From positions 1 through 6,628 of the forward strand of contig JALOMM010000079.1 in assembly GCA_025455535.1 (NCBI GenBank): 6,628 nucleotides of DNA, read 5' to 3'. This DNA comes from Bacteroidales bacterium (lineage in GTDB: Bacteria; Bacteroidota; Bacteroidia; Bacteroidales; VadinHA17). Positions 1 to 6,064 of this stretch are shown here, piece after piece. The translations under genes and the position numbers were made by a program. The notes beneath the pieces were generated by a model that was not told the DNA's origin, ran no database searches, and saw only the letters and a program-made list of their open reading frames with translations. Position 1 is the first letter of the stretch, and every line of letters begins with the position of its first letter.

Positions 1-1
1 G

Positions 2-634
2 AAGGGTATCTGGGCTGAGACAGGTATCGAGGTTGCCCCGAAGTTTCTCGGTTCGGAATCATCGTTCGGAAAATTCTATTTTACCTGGAGACAGTACTTC
101 ACCATAAAGGAGCGTGACCTGGGCTTTGCATACAGACTGGGCTACCAGAACACAATTTTCGGAGAAGTACCCTTCTACTACCAGACCCAGGTGATCGTAT
201 CAGCCCTCAGGGGGACAGAATCGGAAGGGCTCGGAGGCAGCAAGACACTCAGGGGTGTTCAGCGCAACAGGGTCGTTGGCGACGGCTTCCTCTACGGGAA
301 TGCTGAACTGCGGTGGAAAATAGTCTATTTCAAATTTATCAACCAGAACTTCTACCTGGGAGCTAACTTCTTCTATGACGTAGGTATGGCTACCTCACTC
401 ATTGATGTCAATGTTGAGGACCTTGAGGAGTACCTCCTTGACCAGGAAGGATTCCCGGGGGGGAGCATAGACGACTACTATGTTGACGAAAAGGATAAGC
501 CTCACAGCAGCGCTGGTGCCGGCATCAAGATTGCCATGAATGAGAACTTCATTATCTCAGCTGACTTCGGAAAGACGTTCAACGCCCAGGATGGCGGAAC
601 AGGATTCTACATCGGGCTCAACTATATCTTCTAG
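2..634 (+). CDS. Omp85/BamA-TamA family outer-membrane beta-barrel protein, C-terminal part (5' end outside window)
   Basis: The frame is open from base 2 to the TAG at 632-634 and gives 210 residues, so the start codon lies upstream of the window. A GTG at 191 is only an internal valine. Around fragment residues 78-104 there is a Gly-Gly-Ser-Lys-Thr-Leu-Arg-Gly stretch, then Arg-Asn-Arg, Gly-Asp-Gly and Gly-Asn-Ala-Glu-Leu-Arg. This is the pattern around the conserved (V/L)RG(F/Y) motif of the Omp85 'surface antigen' barrel, where the arginine sits on the lumen-facing loop L6. Alternating aromatic and polar residues (for example Phe-Tyr-Phe-Thr-Trp-Arg and Tyr-Phe-Lys-Phe) fit transmembrane beta strands. 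The protein ends in Gly-Leu-Asn-Tyr-Ile-Phe, a terminal aromatic of the kind recognised by the BAM machinery. Omp85 members insert or translocate outer-membrane proteins or lipids. Which one this is (BamA, TamA-like or a Bacteroidetes paralogue) cannot be decided without the POTRA or other N-terminal domains. It is convergent with the DUF819 gene. Confidence 0.72.
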   Translation, partial: KGIWAETGIEVAPKFLGSESSFGKFYFTWRQYFTIKERDLGFAYRLGYQNTIFGEVPFYYQTQVIVSALRGTESEGLGGSKTLRGVQRNRVVGDGFLYGNAELRWKIVYFKFINQNFYLGANFFYDVGMATSLIDVNVEDLEEYLLDQEGFPGGSIDDYYVDEKDKPHSSAGAGIKIAMNENFIISADFGKTFNAQDGGTGFYIGLNYIF

Positions 635-669
635 GAAGACGGGAGACCGAAGACCGAAGACTGAAGACT
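635..669. repeat. Five-copy 7-bp tandem repeat (GAAGACN) between convergent genes
   Basis: Directly after the TAG of the Omp85-type gene there are five exact-phase heptamers: GAAGACG, GGAGACC, GAAGACC, GAAGACT, GAAGACT. Only the second copy deviates inside the core (G for A at position 2). The tract fills the whole intergenic gap, and its last bases plus A670 form the reverse-strand TAG that ends the DUF819 gene (668-670). It has no dyad symmetry, so it is not a hairpin terminator. Its function is unknown; replication slippage would explain the array. Confidence 0.8.
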
Positions 670-1960
670 AAAGCTTATCCAGCCACATACCGAAGGCAAC
701 ACCAAGATAATTACCGATAATCCATCCAAGGATACCGGTTGCCAGCCCTGTAAGAATAACATCCTTATTCTTCAGGGCTGCTGCCACTATAGGCACAAAC
801 GGAGGTGAATAGACAAACCCTGTCGTGGTTATGAGGTAGTCATCAGCATTGACCCTGAATACCCATGAAAGGAACAGGTGCAGAATAAGTGAACCGAAAT
901 ATGAATAGGTAACGTACATTACCAGGCTGAGATATTTAGCCTGAAATATCACGCTCAGATCGCACCTCGAGGAAATGACCAGGGAAAACGCAATGATCAG
1001 ATACATCCCGAGCTGAAAGGTCTTTTTAATATTCCTTATCCGCGTGATGAACGATGCGGCAATTCCGAAAGTGGTAATTGTAAGTATCACCGAGACCAGC
1101 TGAGGTACTCCGGGCAACATCAGGCTTACAACAAATCCGACTCCGAAGATCAGTATAGCGAGGCCAAGGGCTCCCAGCAGTGGAAGAAGAATATTCTTCC
1201 TGAACATGCCCGTGAAGTCATCAAATTCTTCGGTCACCTCGAGCCGTACTCTCTCAAACTCAATACTGTCATCACTCTGGCCGACATTACGTTTAAAGGG
1301 AGGCAACAGCCACCTGAAAAAGGTAGGACCAAGCGTGATGAAGAACATTATTACAAACGCCCCCACAATCATATCATAGGTGTTTGTCATGATAAATGCA
1401 TTGGGTTCAACGTCAAGCGCCAGTGCCAGGGAAGCCAGGTTAACGGTGCCTCCCGTATAAAGACCAATGAGCATGCCTCCTATCTTTTCACACTCAGGTA
1501 TTTTATCTCTCCAGATCAGGTAGCCGGTCGCCACGATTATCATAACGGAAAACAGGGCCAGCGCCATGGAAAGGAACCCCTTCCCCGAAAACCTCAGCCA
1601 CCTCCTTACATTGAGTGAAAAAAGTATCAGGGGTATGGCGAGAGGGAGTATTGCCGTCTGCACGCTGTCCTGTATCGAAGCCACATTGTTCGCCTTGATA
1701 TCACTTTCGGGGAGAATGCCTGCAGCCACCATTTCGACAATCTCAGATTTGGGAATGAATGCCCTGTTTTTTGTGATCGTGTCTTCACGGAAAGCATCGC
1801 TTCCTTTCGGAAGAATACCCACATTTGCTATTATGATCCCGATGCCGTAAGCCATTACTATTGCGCCTATTTTCTTGAAGAATGGATACTTAATGGTAAG
1901 CCATATCAGAAAAAGGGGGAAGGTCACATAGAAAACTATGAGAACGATCAGATTAATCAT
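668..1960 (-). CDS. DUF819 family integral membrane protein
   Basis: This 430-residue protein of unknown function matches the DUF819 (YjcL-like) membrane family in length and layout. It is very hydrophobic, with about 11 probable membrane segments, roughly at residues 3-23, 31-48, 100-116, 128-150, 161-182, 190-211, 256-282, 287-305, 317-332, 342-366 and 399-420. A long polar stretch at about 52-98 and another at about 222-255 (rich in Glu/Asp and Arg) would be loops. Two repeated-half signatures of the family are visible: Tyr-Thr-Gly-Gly-Thr-Val-Asn near residues 168-174, and a C-terminal Gly-Leu-Ala-Thr-Gly-Ile-Leu-Gly with Ile-Gly-Asn-Tyr-Leu-Gly near 405-420. The inverted two-half design resembles secondary transporters, but no substrate is known. 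The ATG at 1960 starts right at the first membrane helix, with no clear Shine-Dalgarno sequence. The gene sits behind a terminator, so it is probably transcribed on its own rather than with fabI. Confidence 0.8.
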   Translation of the reverse strand: MINLIVLIVFYVTFPLFLIWLTIKYPFFKKIGAIVMAYGIGIIIANVGILPKGSDAFREDTITKNRAFIPKSEIVEMVAAGILPESDIKANNVASIQDSVQTAILPLAIPLILFSLNVRRWLRFSGKGFLSMALALFSVMIIVATGYLIWRDKIPECEKIGGMLIGLYTGGTVNLASLALALDVEPNAFIMTNTYDMIVGAFVIMFFITLGPTFFRWLLPPFKRNVGQSDDSIEFERVRLEVTEEFDDFTGMFRKNILLPLLGALGLAILIFGVGFVVSLMLPGVPQLVSVILTITTFGIAASFITRIRNIKKTFQLGMYLIIAFSLVISSRCDLSVIFQAKYLSLVMYVTYSYFGSLILHLFLSWVFRVNADDYLITTTGFVYSPPFVPIVAAALKNKDVILTGLATGILGWIIGNYLGVAFGMWLDKL

Positions 1961-1974
1961 GGCGGTCGGTTTTG

Positions 1975-1991
1975 ATTTGGTTTAACCAAAT
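1975..1991. promoter_or_regulatory. 17-bp palindrome upstream of the DUF819 gene (possible operator)
   Basis: ATTTGGTT and AACCAAAT form perfect 8-bp arms around a single central T (1983). The site lies 15-31 bp upstream of the DUF819 start codon and overlaps the 3' half of a TACATTTG element on the reverse strand. Size and symmetry fit a dimeric repressor site, but no regulator gene lies nearby. It could also be a chance AT-rich palindrome. Confidence 0.35.
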
Positions 1992-1994
1992 GTA
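1987..1994 (-). promoter_or_regulatory. Possible Bacteroidetes -7 promoter element for the DUF819 gene
   Basis: On the reverse strand TACATTTG fits the Bacteroidetes sigma-ABfr -7 consensus TAnnTTTG exactly. It is placed 27-34 bp before the start codon and just downstream of the fabI terminator, where a new promoter would be expected. No TTTG -33 element is visible at the usual distance upstream, because that stretch is the terminator stem, so the promoter would be weak or the match may be chance. Confidence 0.35.
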
Positions 1995-2001
1995 AATAAA
2001 G

Positions 2002-2024
2002 AACCCTGCCTGATTGGCAGGGTT
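2002..2024 (-). terminator. Rho-independent terminator after fabI
   Basis: In the direction of fabI transcription the sequence reads AACCCTGCC, loop AATCA, then GGCAGGGTT: a perfect 9-bp stem with a 5-base loop. It is followed by a T-rich run (C-TTTATTTA). The stem begins 27 bp past the fabI TAG. On the other strand no T-run follows, so it acts on the - strand only. It probably ends the coaBC-DUF4835-recN-fabI unit. Confidence 0.8.
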
Positions 2025-2051
2025 TATGAAAAAGAGGTATTTATACTTACT

Positions 2052-2900
2052 CTATACGTCTTTTTGCCTATCGGGACACTCCTCGAAGCTCTTGCGGTAC
2101 TGTTCGATGGCTCTCTGACTCATACCCATGCTCGAAAAGCCTCCGTCATTGAAGATATTCTGCATGGTGATCTTACGTGTGAGGTCAGAGAAGAGCGTGA
2201 TGCACACGTCAGCGCAGTCTGAAGCATCGGCATTGCCAAGGGGCGACATCCTGTCCGAAAAGTCTACCAGTGCGTCGAAACCGGAGATGCCGGAACCTGC
2301 TGTTGTCAAAGTGGGAGACTGGGAGACGGTGTTCACCCTTACATGCTTCTCCTTTCCATATATGTATCCGAAGCTCCTGGCGATAGACTCAAGCAGGGCC
2401 TTGGCGTCTCCCATGTCATTATAGCCTGCCAGTGTACGCTGTGCCGCGACATATGAAAGGGCGACGATTGAGCCCCACTCGTTAATGGCATCCATGCGGT
2501 ATGCTGTCTGCAGTATCCGGTGGAAGCTCAGGGCTGATATATCGAAAGTCTTGAGCATGTTCTCATAGCTGGTCTCGGCATAGGGGATTCCCTTGCGGAC
2601 ATTCGGTGACATGCCTATTGAATGAAGAACAAAGTCGATCTTGCCGTCAAAGACGCTCAGGGCCTTGTTAAACAGACCCTCGAGGTCCTTCATGCTTGTT
2701 GCGTCTGCAGAGAATACTTCGCTGCCTGTCTTTTCGGCCAGTTCGTTTATCGTTCCCATGCGCATTGCCACAGGAGCGTTCGTAAGAAGGAGCCTGGCAC
2801 CCTGAGCATGGGCTTTTTCGGCCACATGCCAGGCGATGGACTTATCATTCAGCGCACCGAAGATTATCCCTTTCTTTCCCTCGAGCAGATTGTTGGTCAT
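2052..2900 (-). CDS. fabI: Enoyl-[acyl-carrier-protein] reductase (NADH), FabI
   Basis: FabI catalyses the last step of each fatty-acid elongation cycle, reducing trans-2-enoyl-ACP with NADH in the cytoplasm. The 282-residue protein is an atypical short-chain dehydrogenase/reductase. Near the N-terminus Gly-Ala-Leu-Asn-Asp-Lys-Ser-Ile-Ala (15-23) is the FabI form of the dinucleotide-binding loop. The catalytic pair is Tyr160-(6 residues)-Lys167 in Tyr-Asn-Asp-Met-Gly-Asp-Ala-Lys, with the second conserved tyrosine at Tyr150. Ser-Gln-Ser-Pro-Thr (194-198) lies in the substrate-loop region, and Asp-Gly-Gly-Phe-Ser (252-256) is the C-terminal signature. The Ser-Gln-Ser-Pro and Met-Ser-Pro-Leu-Gly-Asn-Ala variants are those I associate with Bacteroidetes FabI. 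I chose the ATG at 2900 because homology begins at Met-Thr-Asn-Asn-Leu-Leu; an in-frame ATG at 2960 would add 20 unrelated residues and overlap recN. It lies 31 bp after recN and is the last gene before the terminator. Confidence 0.95.
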   Translation of the reverse strand: MTNNLLEGKKGIIFGALNDKSIAWHVAEKAHAQGARLLLTNAPVAMRMGTINELAEKTGSEVFSADATSMKDLEGLFNKALSVFDGKIDFVLHSIGMSPNVRKGIPYAETSYENMLKTFDISALSFHRILQTAYRMDAINEWGSIVALSYVAAQRTLAGYNDMGDAKALLESIARSFGYIYGKEKHVRVNTVSQSPTLTTAGSGISGFDALVDFSDRMSPLGNADASDCADVCITLFSDLTRKITMQNIFNDGGFSSMGMSQRAIEQYRKSFEECPDRQKDV

Positions 2901-2931
2901 AGTGTTTTCTTTTAGGTTACCTGTTTTGTGG

Positions 2932-4590
2932 TCAGTTGCCCTTAAGCAGTTCACGGGCATTTCGCATGGCGGCTTCCGTGATGGTGCTTCCGCTGAGCAG
3001 GCGAGCCACCTCCGTCACCCTTTCATTGTCGTTTAACAACCGCACCCGGGTTATTGTTGAGTGATCGTTCTCTTCCTTGTATACATGATAATGCAGGCTT
3101 CCCATGGAGGCCACCTGCGGCAGGTGAGTAATATTTATGACCTGCATGCTCTTCCCCATGTCTGCCAGTATGCTTCCCACCATTGAAGCCACCTCACCTG
3201 ATACACCCGAGTCTATCTCGTCAAAGATAATGGCAGGCAGTCCGGAGCTGCTTGCCAGTATTGACTTAAGGCACAGCATCAGGCGAGACAGTTCGCCTCC
3301 GGATGCTACACGTGAAAGTTCTTCTGGCTGTACCTGCCTGTTGGCGCTGAAGAGGAAATCAGCCCTGTCAGTACCTGAAGCGCCGGGGGCGGCCAGGCTG
3401 ACGAACCTAATGCTGAAGCGTGCGTGCGGCATCCCGAGCTTAAATAGCATCGCTGTTATCTCGGATGCGAGAGATCCGGAAGAGGCGTTTCTTCCGGCAG
3501 ACAACTCTCCGGCCAGCCGGAGGGTCTCACTGTACGCCATGTCGGACCGCTTCTTAAGATCGTCAATCCTTTCGTCGATATCTGAGGTTGCGGCAACCTG
3601 ATCCTCTATCTCCTTCTTCCTGGCCAGCAGCTCATCAAGGCCGTTGCAGCGGTGCTTCTGCATGAGGGTGTAGAGGGCGTCAAGACGGCGGGTCACCTGA
3701 CCGAGCCGATCAGGATCAGCAACCGTGCGGTCATTCATCCTGTCAGCCTCGTACGAGATGTCATTCAGCTCAACAAGCGACGACCCGAGGCGCTTCTCGA
3801 GCTCAGCGGCGTCAGCCACCCATCCTGATATCTTTGCCAGGTTGGCACGGGCCATGCGGAGCAGTGACAGCGCGGAGACCTCCTCTCCTGCGAGTGCAGC
3901 TGCGGCAGCAGCAAGAGACTCCTTGATCTCGCCGGCATTTGTAAGCAGCTCCTGCTCCCGCTCCAGCTCCTCCACCTCTCCCGGCCTGAGATTTGCCTCC
4001 GCTAGCTCCTCCATCTGGTGATTATAATAGTCATAGTCAGCCCTTCCGCGGGCGGCGGACTCAGCAGCAGCCTCATATTCGCGTGCAGCCTTCAGGTAGC
4101 TCTTATAGGCAAGAGTGTATTCCCTGAAGAGGGCCGATGTTCCTGCATAGGCATCGATGACGCGCATCTGGAACATGTTATTGCCAAGGAGAAGGGTCTG
4201 ATGCTGCGAGTGCACGTCAACAAGCCTGTCACCCAGCTCCTTAAGCACACCAAGGGTTACAGGGGTATCATTGATGAAAGCCCTTGACTTGCCGGCAGTA
4301 TTAATTTCCCTGCGTAATATCGCCTCGTCATCATAGTCAACCCCTCCCTTCTCAAACAGCTCCTCGAGATCATATCCCCTTATGTTGAATTCGGCTTCGA
4401 CAATGCATTTCTCATCCTTGCTGAGCAGGACGGATGTATCCGCCCGATCGCCCAGCACCAGCCCCAGCGCTCCAAGAAGTATTGATTTGCCGGCCCCCGT
4501 CTCACCGGTTATTATGGTAAAGCCCTCGCCGAAGCCCATGTCAAGCTCCCTGATAATTGCATAGTTCTTTACTGACAGTCTTCGGAGCAT
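2932..4590 (-). CDS. recN: DNA repair protein RecN (SMC-like ATPase)
   Basis: RecN is a cytoplasmic SMC-family ATPase that acts early in recombinational repair of double-strand breaks. The 552-residue length is typical. The N-terminal half-site carries the usual Leu-Ser-Val-Lys-Asn-Tyr-Ala-Ile-Ile opening and a Walker A motif Gly-Glu-Thr-Gly-Ala-Gly-Lys-Ser (29-36). His-Ser-Gln-His-Gln (127-131) follows, a conserved RecN segment. Residues ~155-360 are rich in Glu, Ala, Leu and Arg and form the coiled-coil arms, including a run of alanines near 227-233. The C-terminal half-site has the ABC signature Ser-Gly-Gly-Glu-Leu (430-434), Walker B Ile-Ile-Phe-Asp-Glu-Ile-Asp (454-460) and the switch histidine in Thr-His-Leu-Pro-Gln (His489). 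All ATPase motifs are intact. The ATG at 4590 lies 11 bp after the DUF4835 stop, which implies co-transcription. No LexA-type box is visible in so short a gap. Confidence 0.96.
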   Translation of the reverse strand: MLRRLSVKNYAIIRELDMGFGEGFTIITGETGAGKSILLGALGLVLGDRADTSVLLSKDEKCIVEAEFNIRGYDLEELFEKGGVDYDDEAILRREINTAGKSRAFINDTPVTLGVLKELGDRLVDVHSQHQTLLLGNNMFQMRVIDAYAGTSALFREYTLAYKSYLKAAREYEAAAESAARGRADYDYYNHQMEELAEANLRPGEVEELEREQELLTNAGEIKESLAAAAAALAGEEVSALSLLRMARANLAKISGWVADAAELEKRLGSSLVELNDISYEADRMNDRTVADPDRLGQVTRRLDALYTLMQKHRCNGLDELLARKKEIEDQVAATSDIDERIDDLKKRSDMAYSETLRLAGELSAGRNASSGSLASEITAMLFKLGMPHARFSIRFVSLAAPGASGTDRADFLFSANRQVQPEELSRVASGGELSRLMLCLKSILASSSGLPAIIFDEIDSGVSGEVASMVGSILADMGKSMQVINITHLPQVASMGSLHYHVYKEENDHSTITRVRLLNDNERVTEVARLLSGSTITEAAMRNARELLKGN

Positions 4591-4601
4591 CGGTCGGAAG
4601 G

Positions 4602-5534
4602 TTATCCGGTTGTTGTTAGTATCAGCTGATATTTTGCCTCGTTTGCCGGATCGATCTCAACGAGTATCTGCACCACCCTGTTCTTCTCCTCCGGGAAGGC
4701 CGGCGTGTATATAAGCACCATCTCATTCGTCTTTGCCTCAATAACCAGGGTCAGATAATACATGAAGGGGTCAGGCCGGCGCCGGTAGACCTCCTGAAGC
4801 CGTCTGAGCGACTCATATATCTCAGCCCTGGCCAGAGTCCTGTCAGACTCCAGCTTGTCGAGCCCCCTGATGTGATAATGATAAACGAACTGTCTCACAC
4901 CGGCATACTCATCGTTCAGGATGTTCTTGACAAGCCAGTAGCGGTTCCTGTTCCTCGATCCGTCATAGGGTTTCCATCCCGGTTCAGGGGCATTCTGGGC
5001 ATTCTGGACTATCTTTTCCGCTACCTGGAAATATGGTGTGCCTCCCATTGGGGAGAAAGAATCGAAATCCATTCCAATGACCAGATAAGCATAATATGCC
5101 AGCACCGAGGCGAGGTTATTGGTGAAAGCATTGGGATTCCAATCGATGGTCTGGAACTCTATATACCTGAACTGTAAGTTATTATCTACGAAATTGAGAA
5201 CGGTAGACTCATATGTCGTATTATAAACAGGACGGCTGAGCTGCACCTGCAGCGTGCCACGAAACTCATCGGCAGACAGCTGCTCGTCGAGGTTTATCAG
5301 CAGGTTACACTCTATCTTCTCAGAGAAACTGAACACATTGTCTGTCCAGACCATGCTGTTCATGAACTCATAGATATCGCGCTGCATGCTCTGAAAGATC
5401 TCCCTGTTCGAGCCCTGTATCTTCTGGGCGGAGACCTGTACGTTGCAGTAGAGCTCCTGGGCACTCACAGCCGTCACAGCCATAAAGAGCGACAACACTG
5501 ACAGGAGCAGCCTGCATTTATTGAATGAGATCAT
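4602..5534 (-). CDS. DUF4835 family secreted/periplasmic protein (PorD-like in some annotations)
   Basis: This 310-residue protein starts with a clear signal peptide: Lys/Arg near residues 6-8, a hydrophobic core at about 9-22, and Val-Ser-Ala before a probable cut after Ala25. There is no lipobox cysteine at the cleavage site. Diagnostic DUF4835 segments are Gln-Thr-Ile-Asp-Trp-Asn-Pro-Asn-Ala-Phe (128-137), Tyr-Ala-Tyr-Leu-Val-Ile-Gly-Met-Asp-Phe-Asp-Ser-Phe (148-160), Gly-Gly-X-Pro-Tyr-Phe-Gln (164-170) and Ser-Arg-Asn-Arg-Asn-Arg-Tyr-Trp (193-200). The family is confined to Bacteroidetes and normally lies between coaBC and recN, as here. From memory, some databases call it type IX secretion protein PorD; I cannot test that here and no other T9SS gene is in the window, so I leave the symbol blank. 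The start at 5534 is 12 bp after the coaBC stop, with an AGGA about 6 bases upstream that could serve as a ribosome binding site. Confidence 0.87.
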   Translation of the reverse strand: MISFNKCRLLLSVLSLFMAVTAVSAQELYCNVQVSAQKIQGSNREIFQSMQRDIYEFMNSMVWTDNVFSFSEKIECNLLINLDEQLSADEFRGTLQVQLSRPVYNTTYESTVLNFVDNNLQFRYIEFQTIDWNPNAFTNNLASVLAYYAYLVIGMDFDSFSPMGGTPYFQVAEKIVQNAQNAPEPGWKPYDGSRNRNRYWLVKNILNDEYAGVRQFVYHYHIRGLDKLESDRTLARAEIYESLRRLQEVYRRRPDPFMYYLTLVIEAKTNEMVLIYTPAFPEEKNRVVQILVEIDPANEAKYQLILTTTG

Positions 5535-5546
5535 GATGAGTCCTAA

Positions 5547-5783
5547 TCACTGTACCAGGGAGACGATCTTTTGCAGAATATCTGAGGCAACCTCACCCTT
5601 TGTTTTCAACTCAAATTTATCAATATTATTGTTATGGTCAATAATGGTTACCCGGTTGGTGTCATGACCGAAACCGGCCCCTTCGTCCTTCAGGGAGTTG
5701 AGGATGATGATGTCGAGATTCTTGCGCTTCAGTTTGCTGATGGCATTGGGAAGCTCATCATCTGTCTCAAGGGCAAAGCCTGC
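5547..5783 (-). CDS. coaBC: CoaBC (phosphopantothenoylcysteine synthetase/decarboxylase), C-terminal end of the CoaB domain only
   Basis: The last ~75 residues before the TGA at 5547-5549 are the tail of CoaB, which joins 4'-phosphopantothenate to cysteine using CTP in coenzyme A synthesis. Gly-Phe-Ala-Leu-Glu-Thr is the conserved Gly-Phe-(Ala)-(Leu/Ala)-Glu-Thr motif. It is followed by Lys-Leu-Lys-Arg-Lys-Asn-Leu-Asp, which holds the KXKXK motif (active-site Lys289 in E. coli). Asn-Ser-Leu, Gly-Ala-Gly-Phe-Gly-His-Asp-Thr-Asn and a Leu-rich terminal helix complete the domain. The family is about 400 residues long, so more than 300 residues, including the whole CoaC decarboxylase domain, are missing. 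The frame does not break: at about 5769-5786 it continues into an unrelated ABC permease. The stop is 12 bp before the DUF4835 gene, the normal Bacteroidetes arrangement. The truncation is most likely an assembly effect, because coaBC is normally essential. Confidence 0.88.
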   Translation of the reverse strand, partial: AGFALETDDELPNAISKLKRKNLDIIILNSLKDEGAGFGHDTNRVTIIDHNNNIDKFELKTKGEVASDILQKIVSLVQ

Positions 5784-5786
5784 AAG
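5769..5786. other. Chimeric join between Bacteroidetes coaBC and a foreign ABC permease gene
   Basis: On the reverse strand this stretch codes Leu-Ala-Gly-Phe-Ala-Leu. Upstream, Asn-Ser-Leu-Ile-Val-Thr-Ala-Gly and Val-Val-Ser-Ser-Leu-Ala-Gly-Phe-Ala belong to a MalG-type permease helix. Downstream, Gly-Phe-Ala-Leu-Glu-Thr-Asp-Asp-Glu belongs to CoaB. The hexapeptide suits both families, so the switch must lie in or next to it. GC by hand count is 33%, 55% and 47% for 5581-5640, 5641-5700 and 5701-5760, then 60% and 63% for 5821-5880 and 5881-5940. No inverted repeats, target duplication or integrase are visible. Confidence 0.85.
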
Positions 5787-6062
5787 GGAAGACACGACGA
5801 GCAAAAGCGCTACTGCCCCGGCCGTCACAATCAGGGAATTGACGAAGTATTCCGAAAACCGCGCCCGGTCCCAGGCGGTCACGAAGTTCGCAAGGCTCGG
5901 GTCGGTCGCCCAGCCAAAGCGGTCAAGAACGTAGCCACGGTTGTCTTTCAGAGAGGTGTTCAGCGCAAACCACACCGGATAGATGCACGACGCCGCCAAG
6001 AGCGCCATCGGTATGGTGGCCGTCCAGAGGATGCGGCGATCGCGTTTGCTTGTAGCCGACAT
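5772..6062 (-). CDS. Sugar ABC transporter permease, MalG-like, N-terminal part (3' end lost at the join)
   Basis: The true start is the ATG at 6062-6060 (Met-Ser-Ala-Thr-Ser-Lys-Arg-Asp), 2 bp after the TGA of the upstream permease. The open frame can be followed to 6476, but that part is a shadow of the neighbouring gene. About 98 residues remain. A basic N-terminus leads into a membrane helix at about 11-34, then an extracytoplasmic loop with Asn-Thr-Ser-Leu-Lys and the Leu-X-Asn-Phe-Val-X-Ala-Trp pattern (near 58-64). Phe-X-Asn-Ser-Leu-Ile-Val-Thr opens the second helix at about 75-97. These are standard features of inner-membrane MalG/CUT1-type permeases (about 280 residues). The cytoplasmic EAA loop that contacts the ATPase would lie further on and is absent. 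The substrate cannot be inferred. The high GC and residue style suggest Alphaproteobacteria, not the Bacteroidetes source of the other genes. Confidence 0.85.
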
Positions 6063-6064
6063 GG

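Noticed and set aside
2901..2960. A longer FabI start at the ATG at 2960, giving a 302-residue protein
   Set aside because: The extra 20 residues have no resemblance to the FabI N-terminus and overlap the end of recN by 29 bp. FabI homology and the usual length begin at the ATG at 2900.
3476..3497. Perfect 8-bp inverted repeat (CCGGAAGA / TCTTCCGG, 6-base loop)
   Set aside because: It lies inside recN, has no T-run or other regulatory context, and codes an ordinary Ser/Ala-rich linker of RecN; probably chance.
3137..4287. Several + strand open frames opposite recN (154, 98 and 89 codons)
   Set aside because: They are serine- and alanine-rich shadows of the recN coding strand with no recognisable domain or ribosome binding site.
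5760..5800. Insertion by a transposon, integron or phage at the join
   Set aside because: No terminal inverted repeats, direct repeats, tRNA end, attachment-like site or recombinase gene can be seen on either side.
5547..6062. A genuine new fusion protein (permease N-terminus plus CoaB C-terminus)
   Set aside because: Each part lacks the essential remainder of its family (EAA loop; CTP/phosphopantothenate core), and composition and apparent taxonomy change at the join. An assembly chimera explains everything seen.
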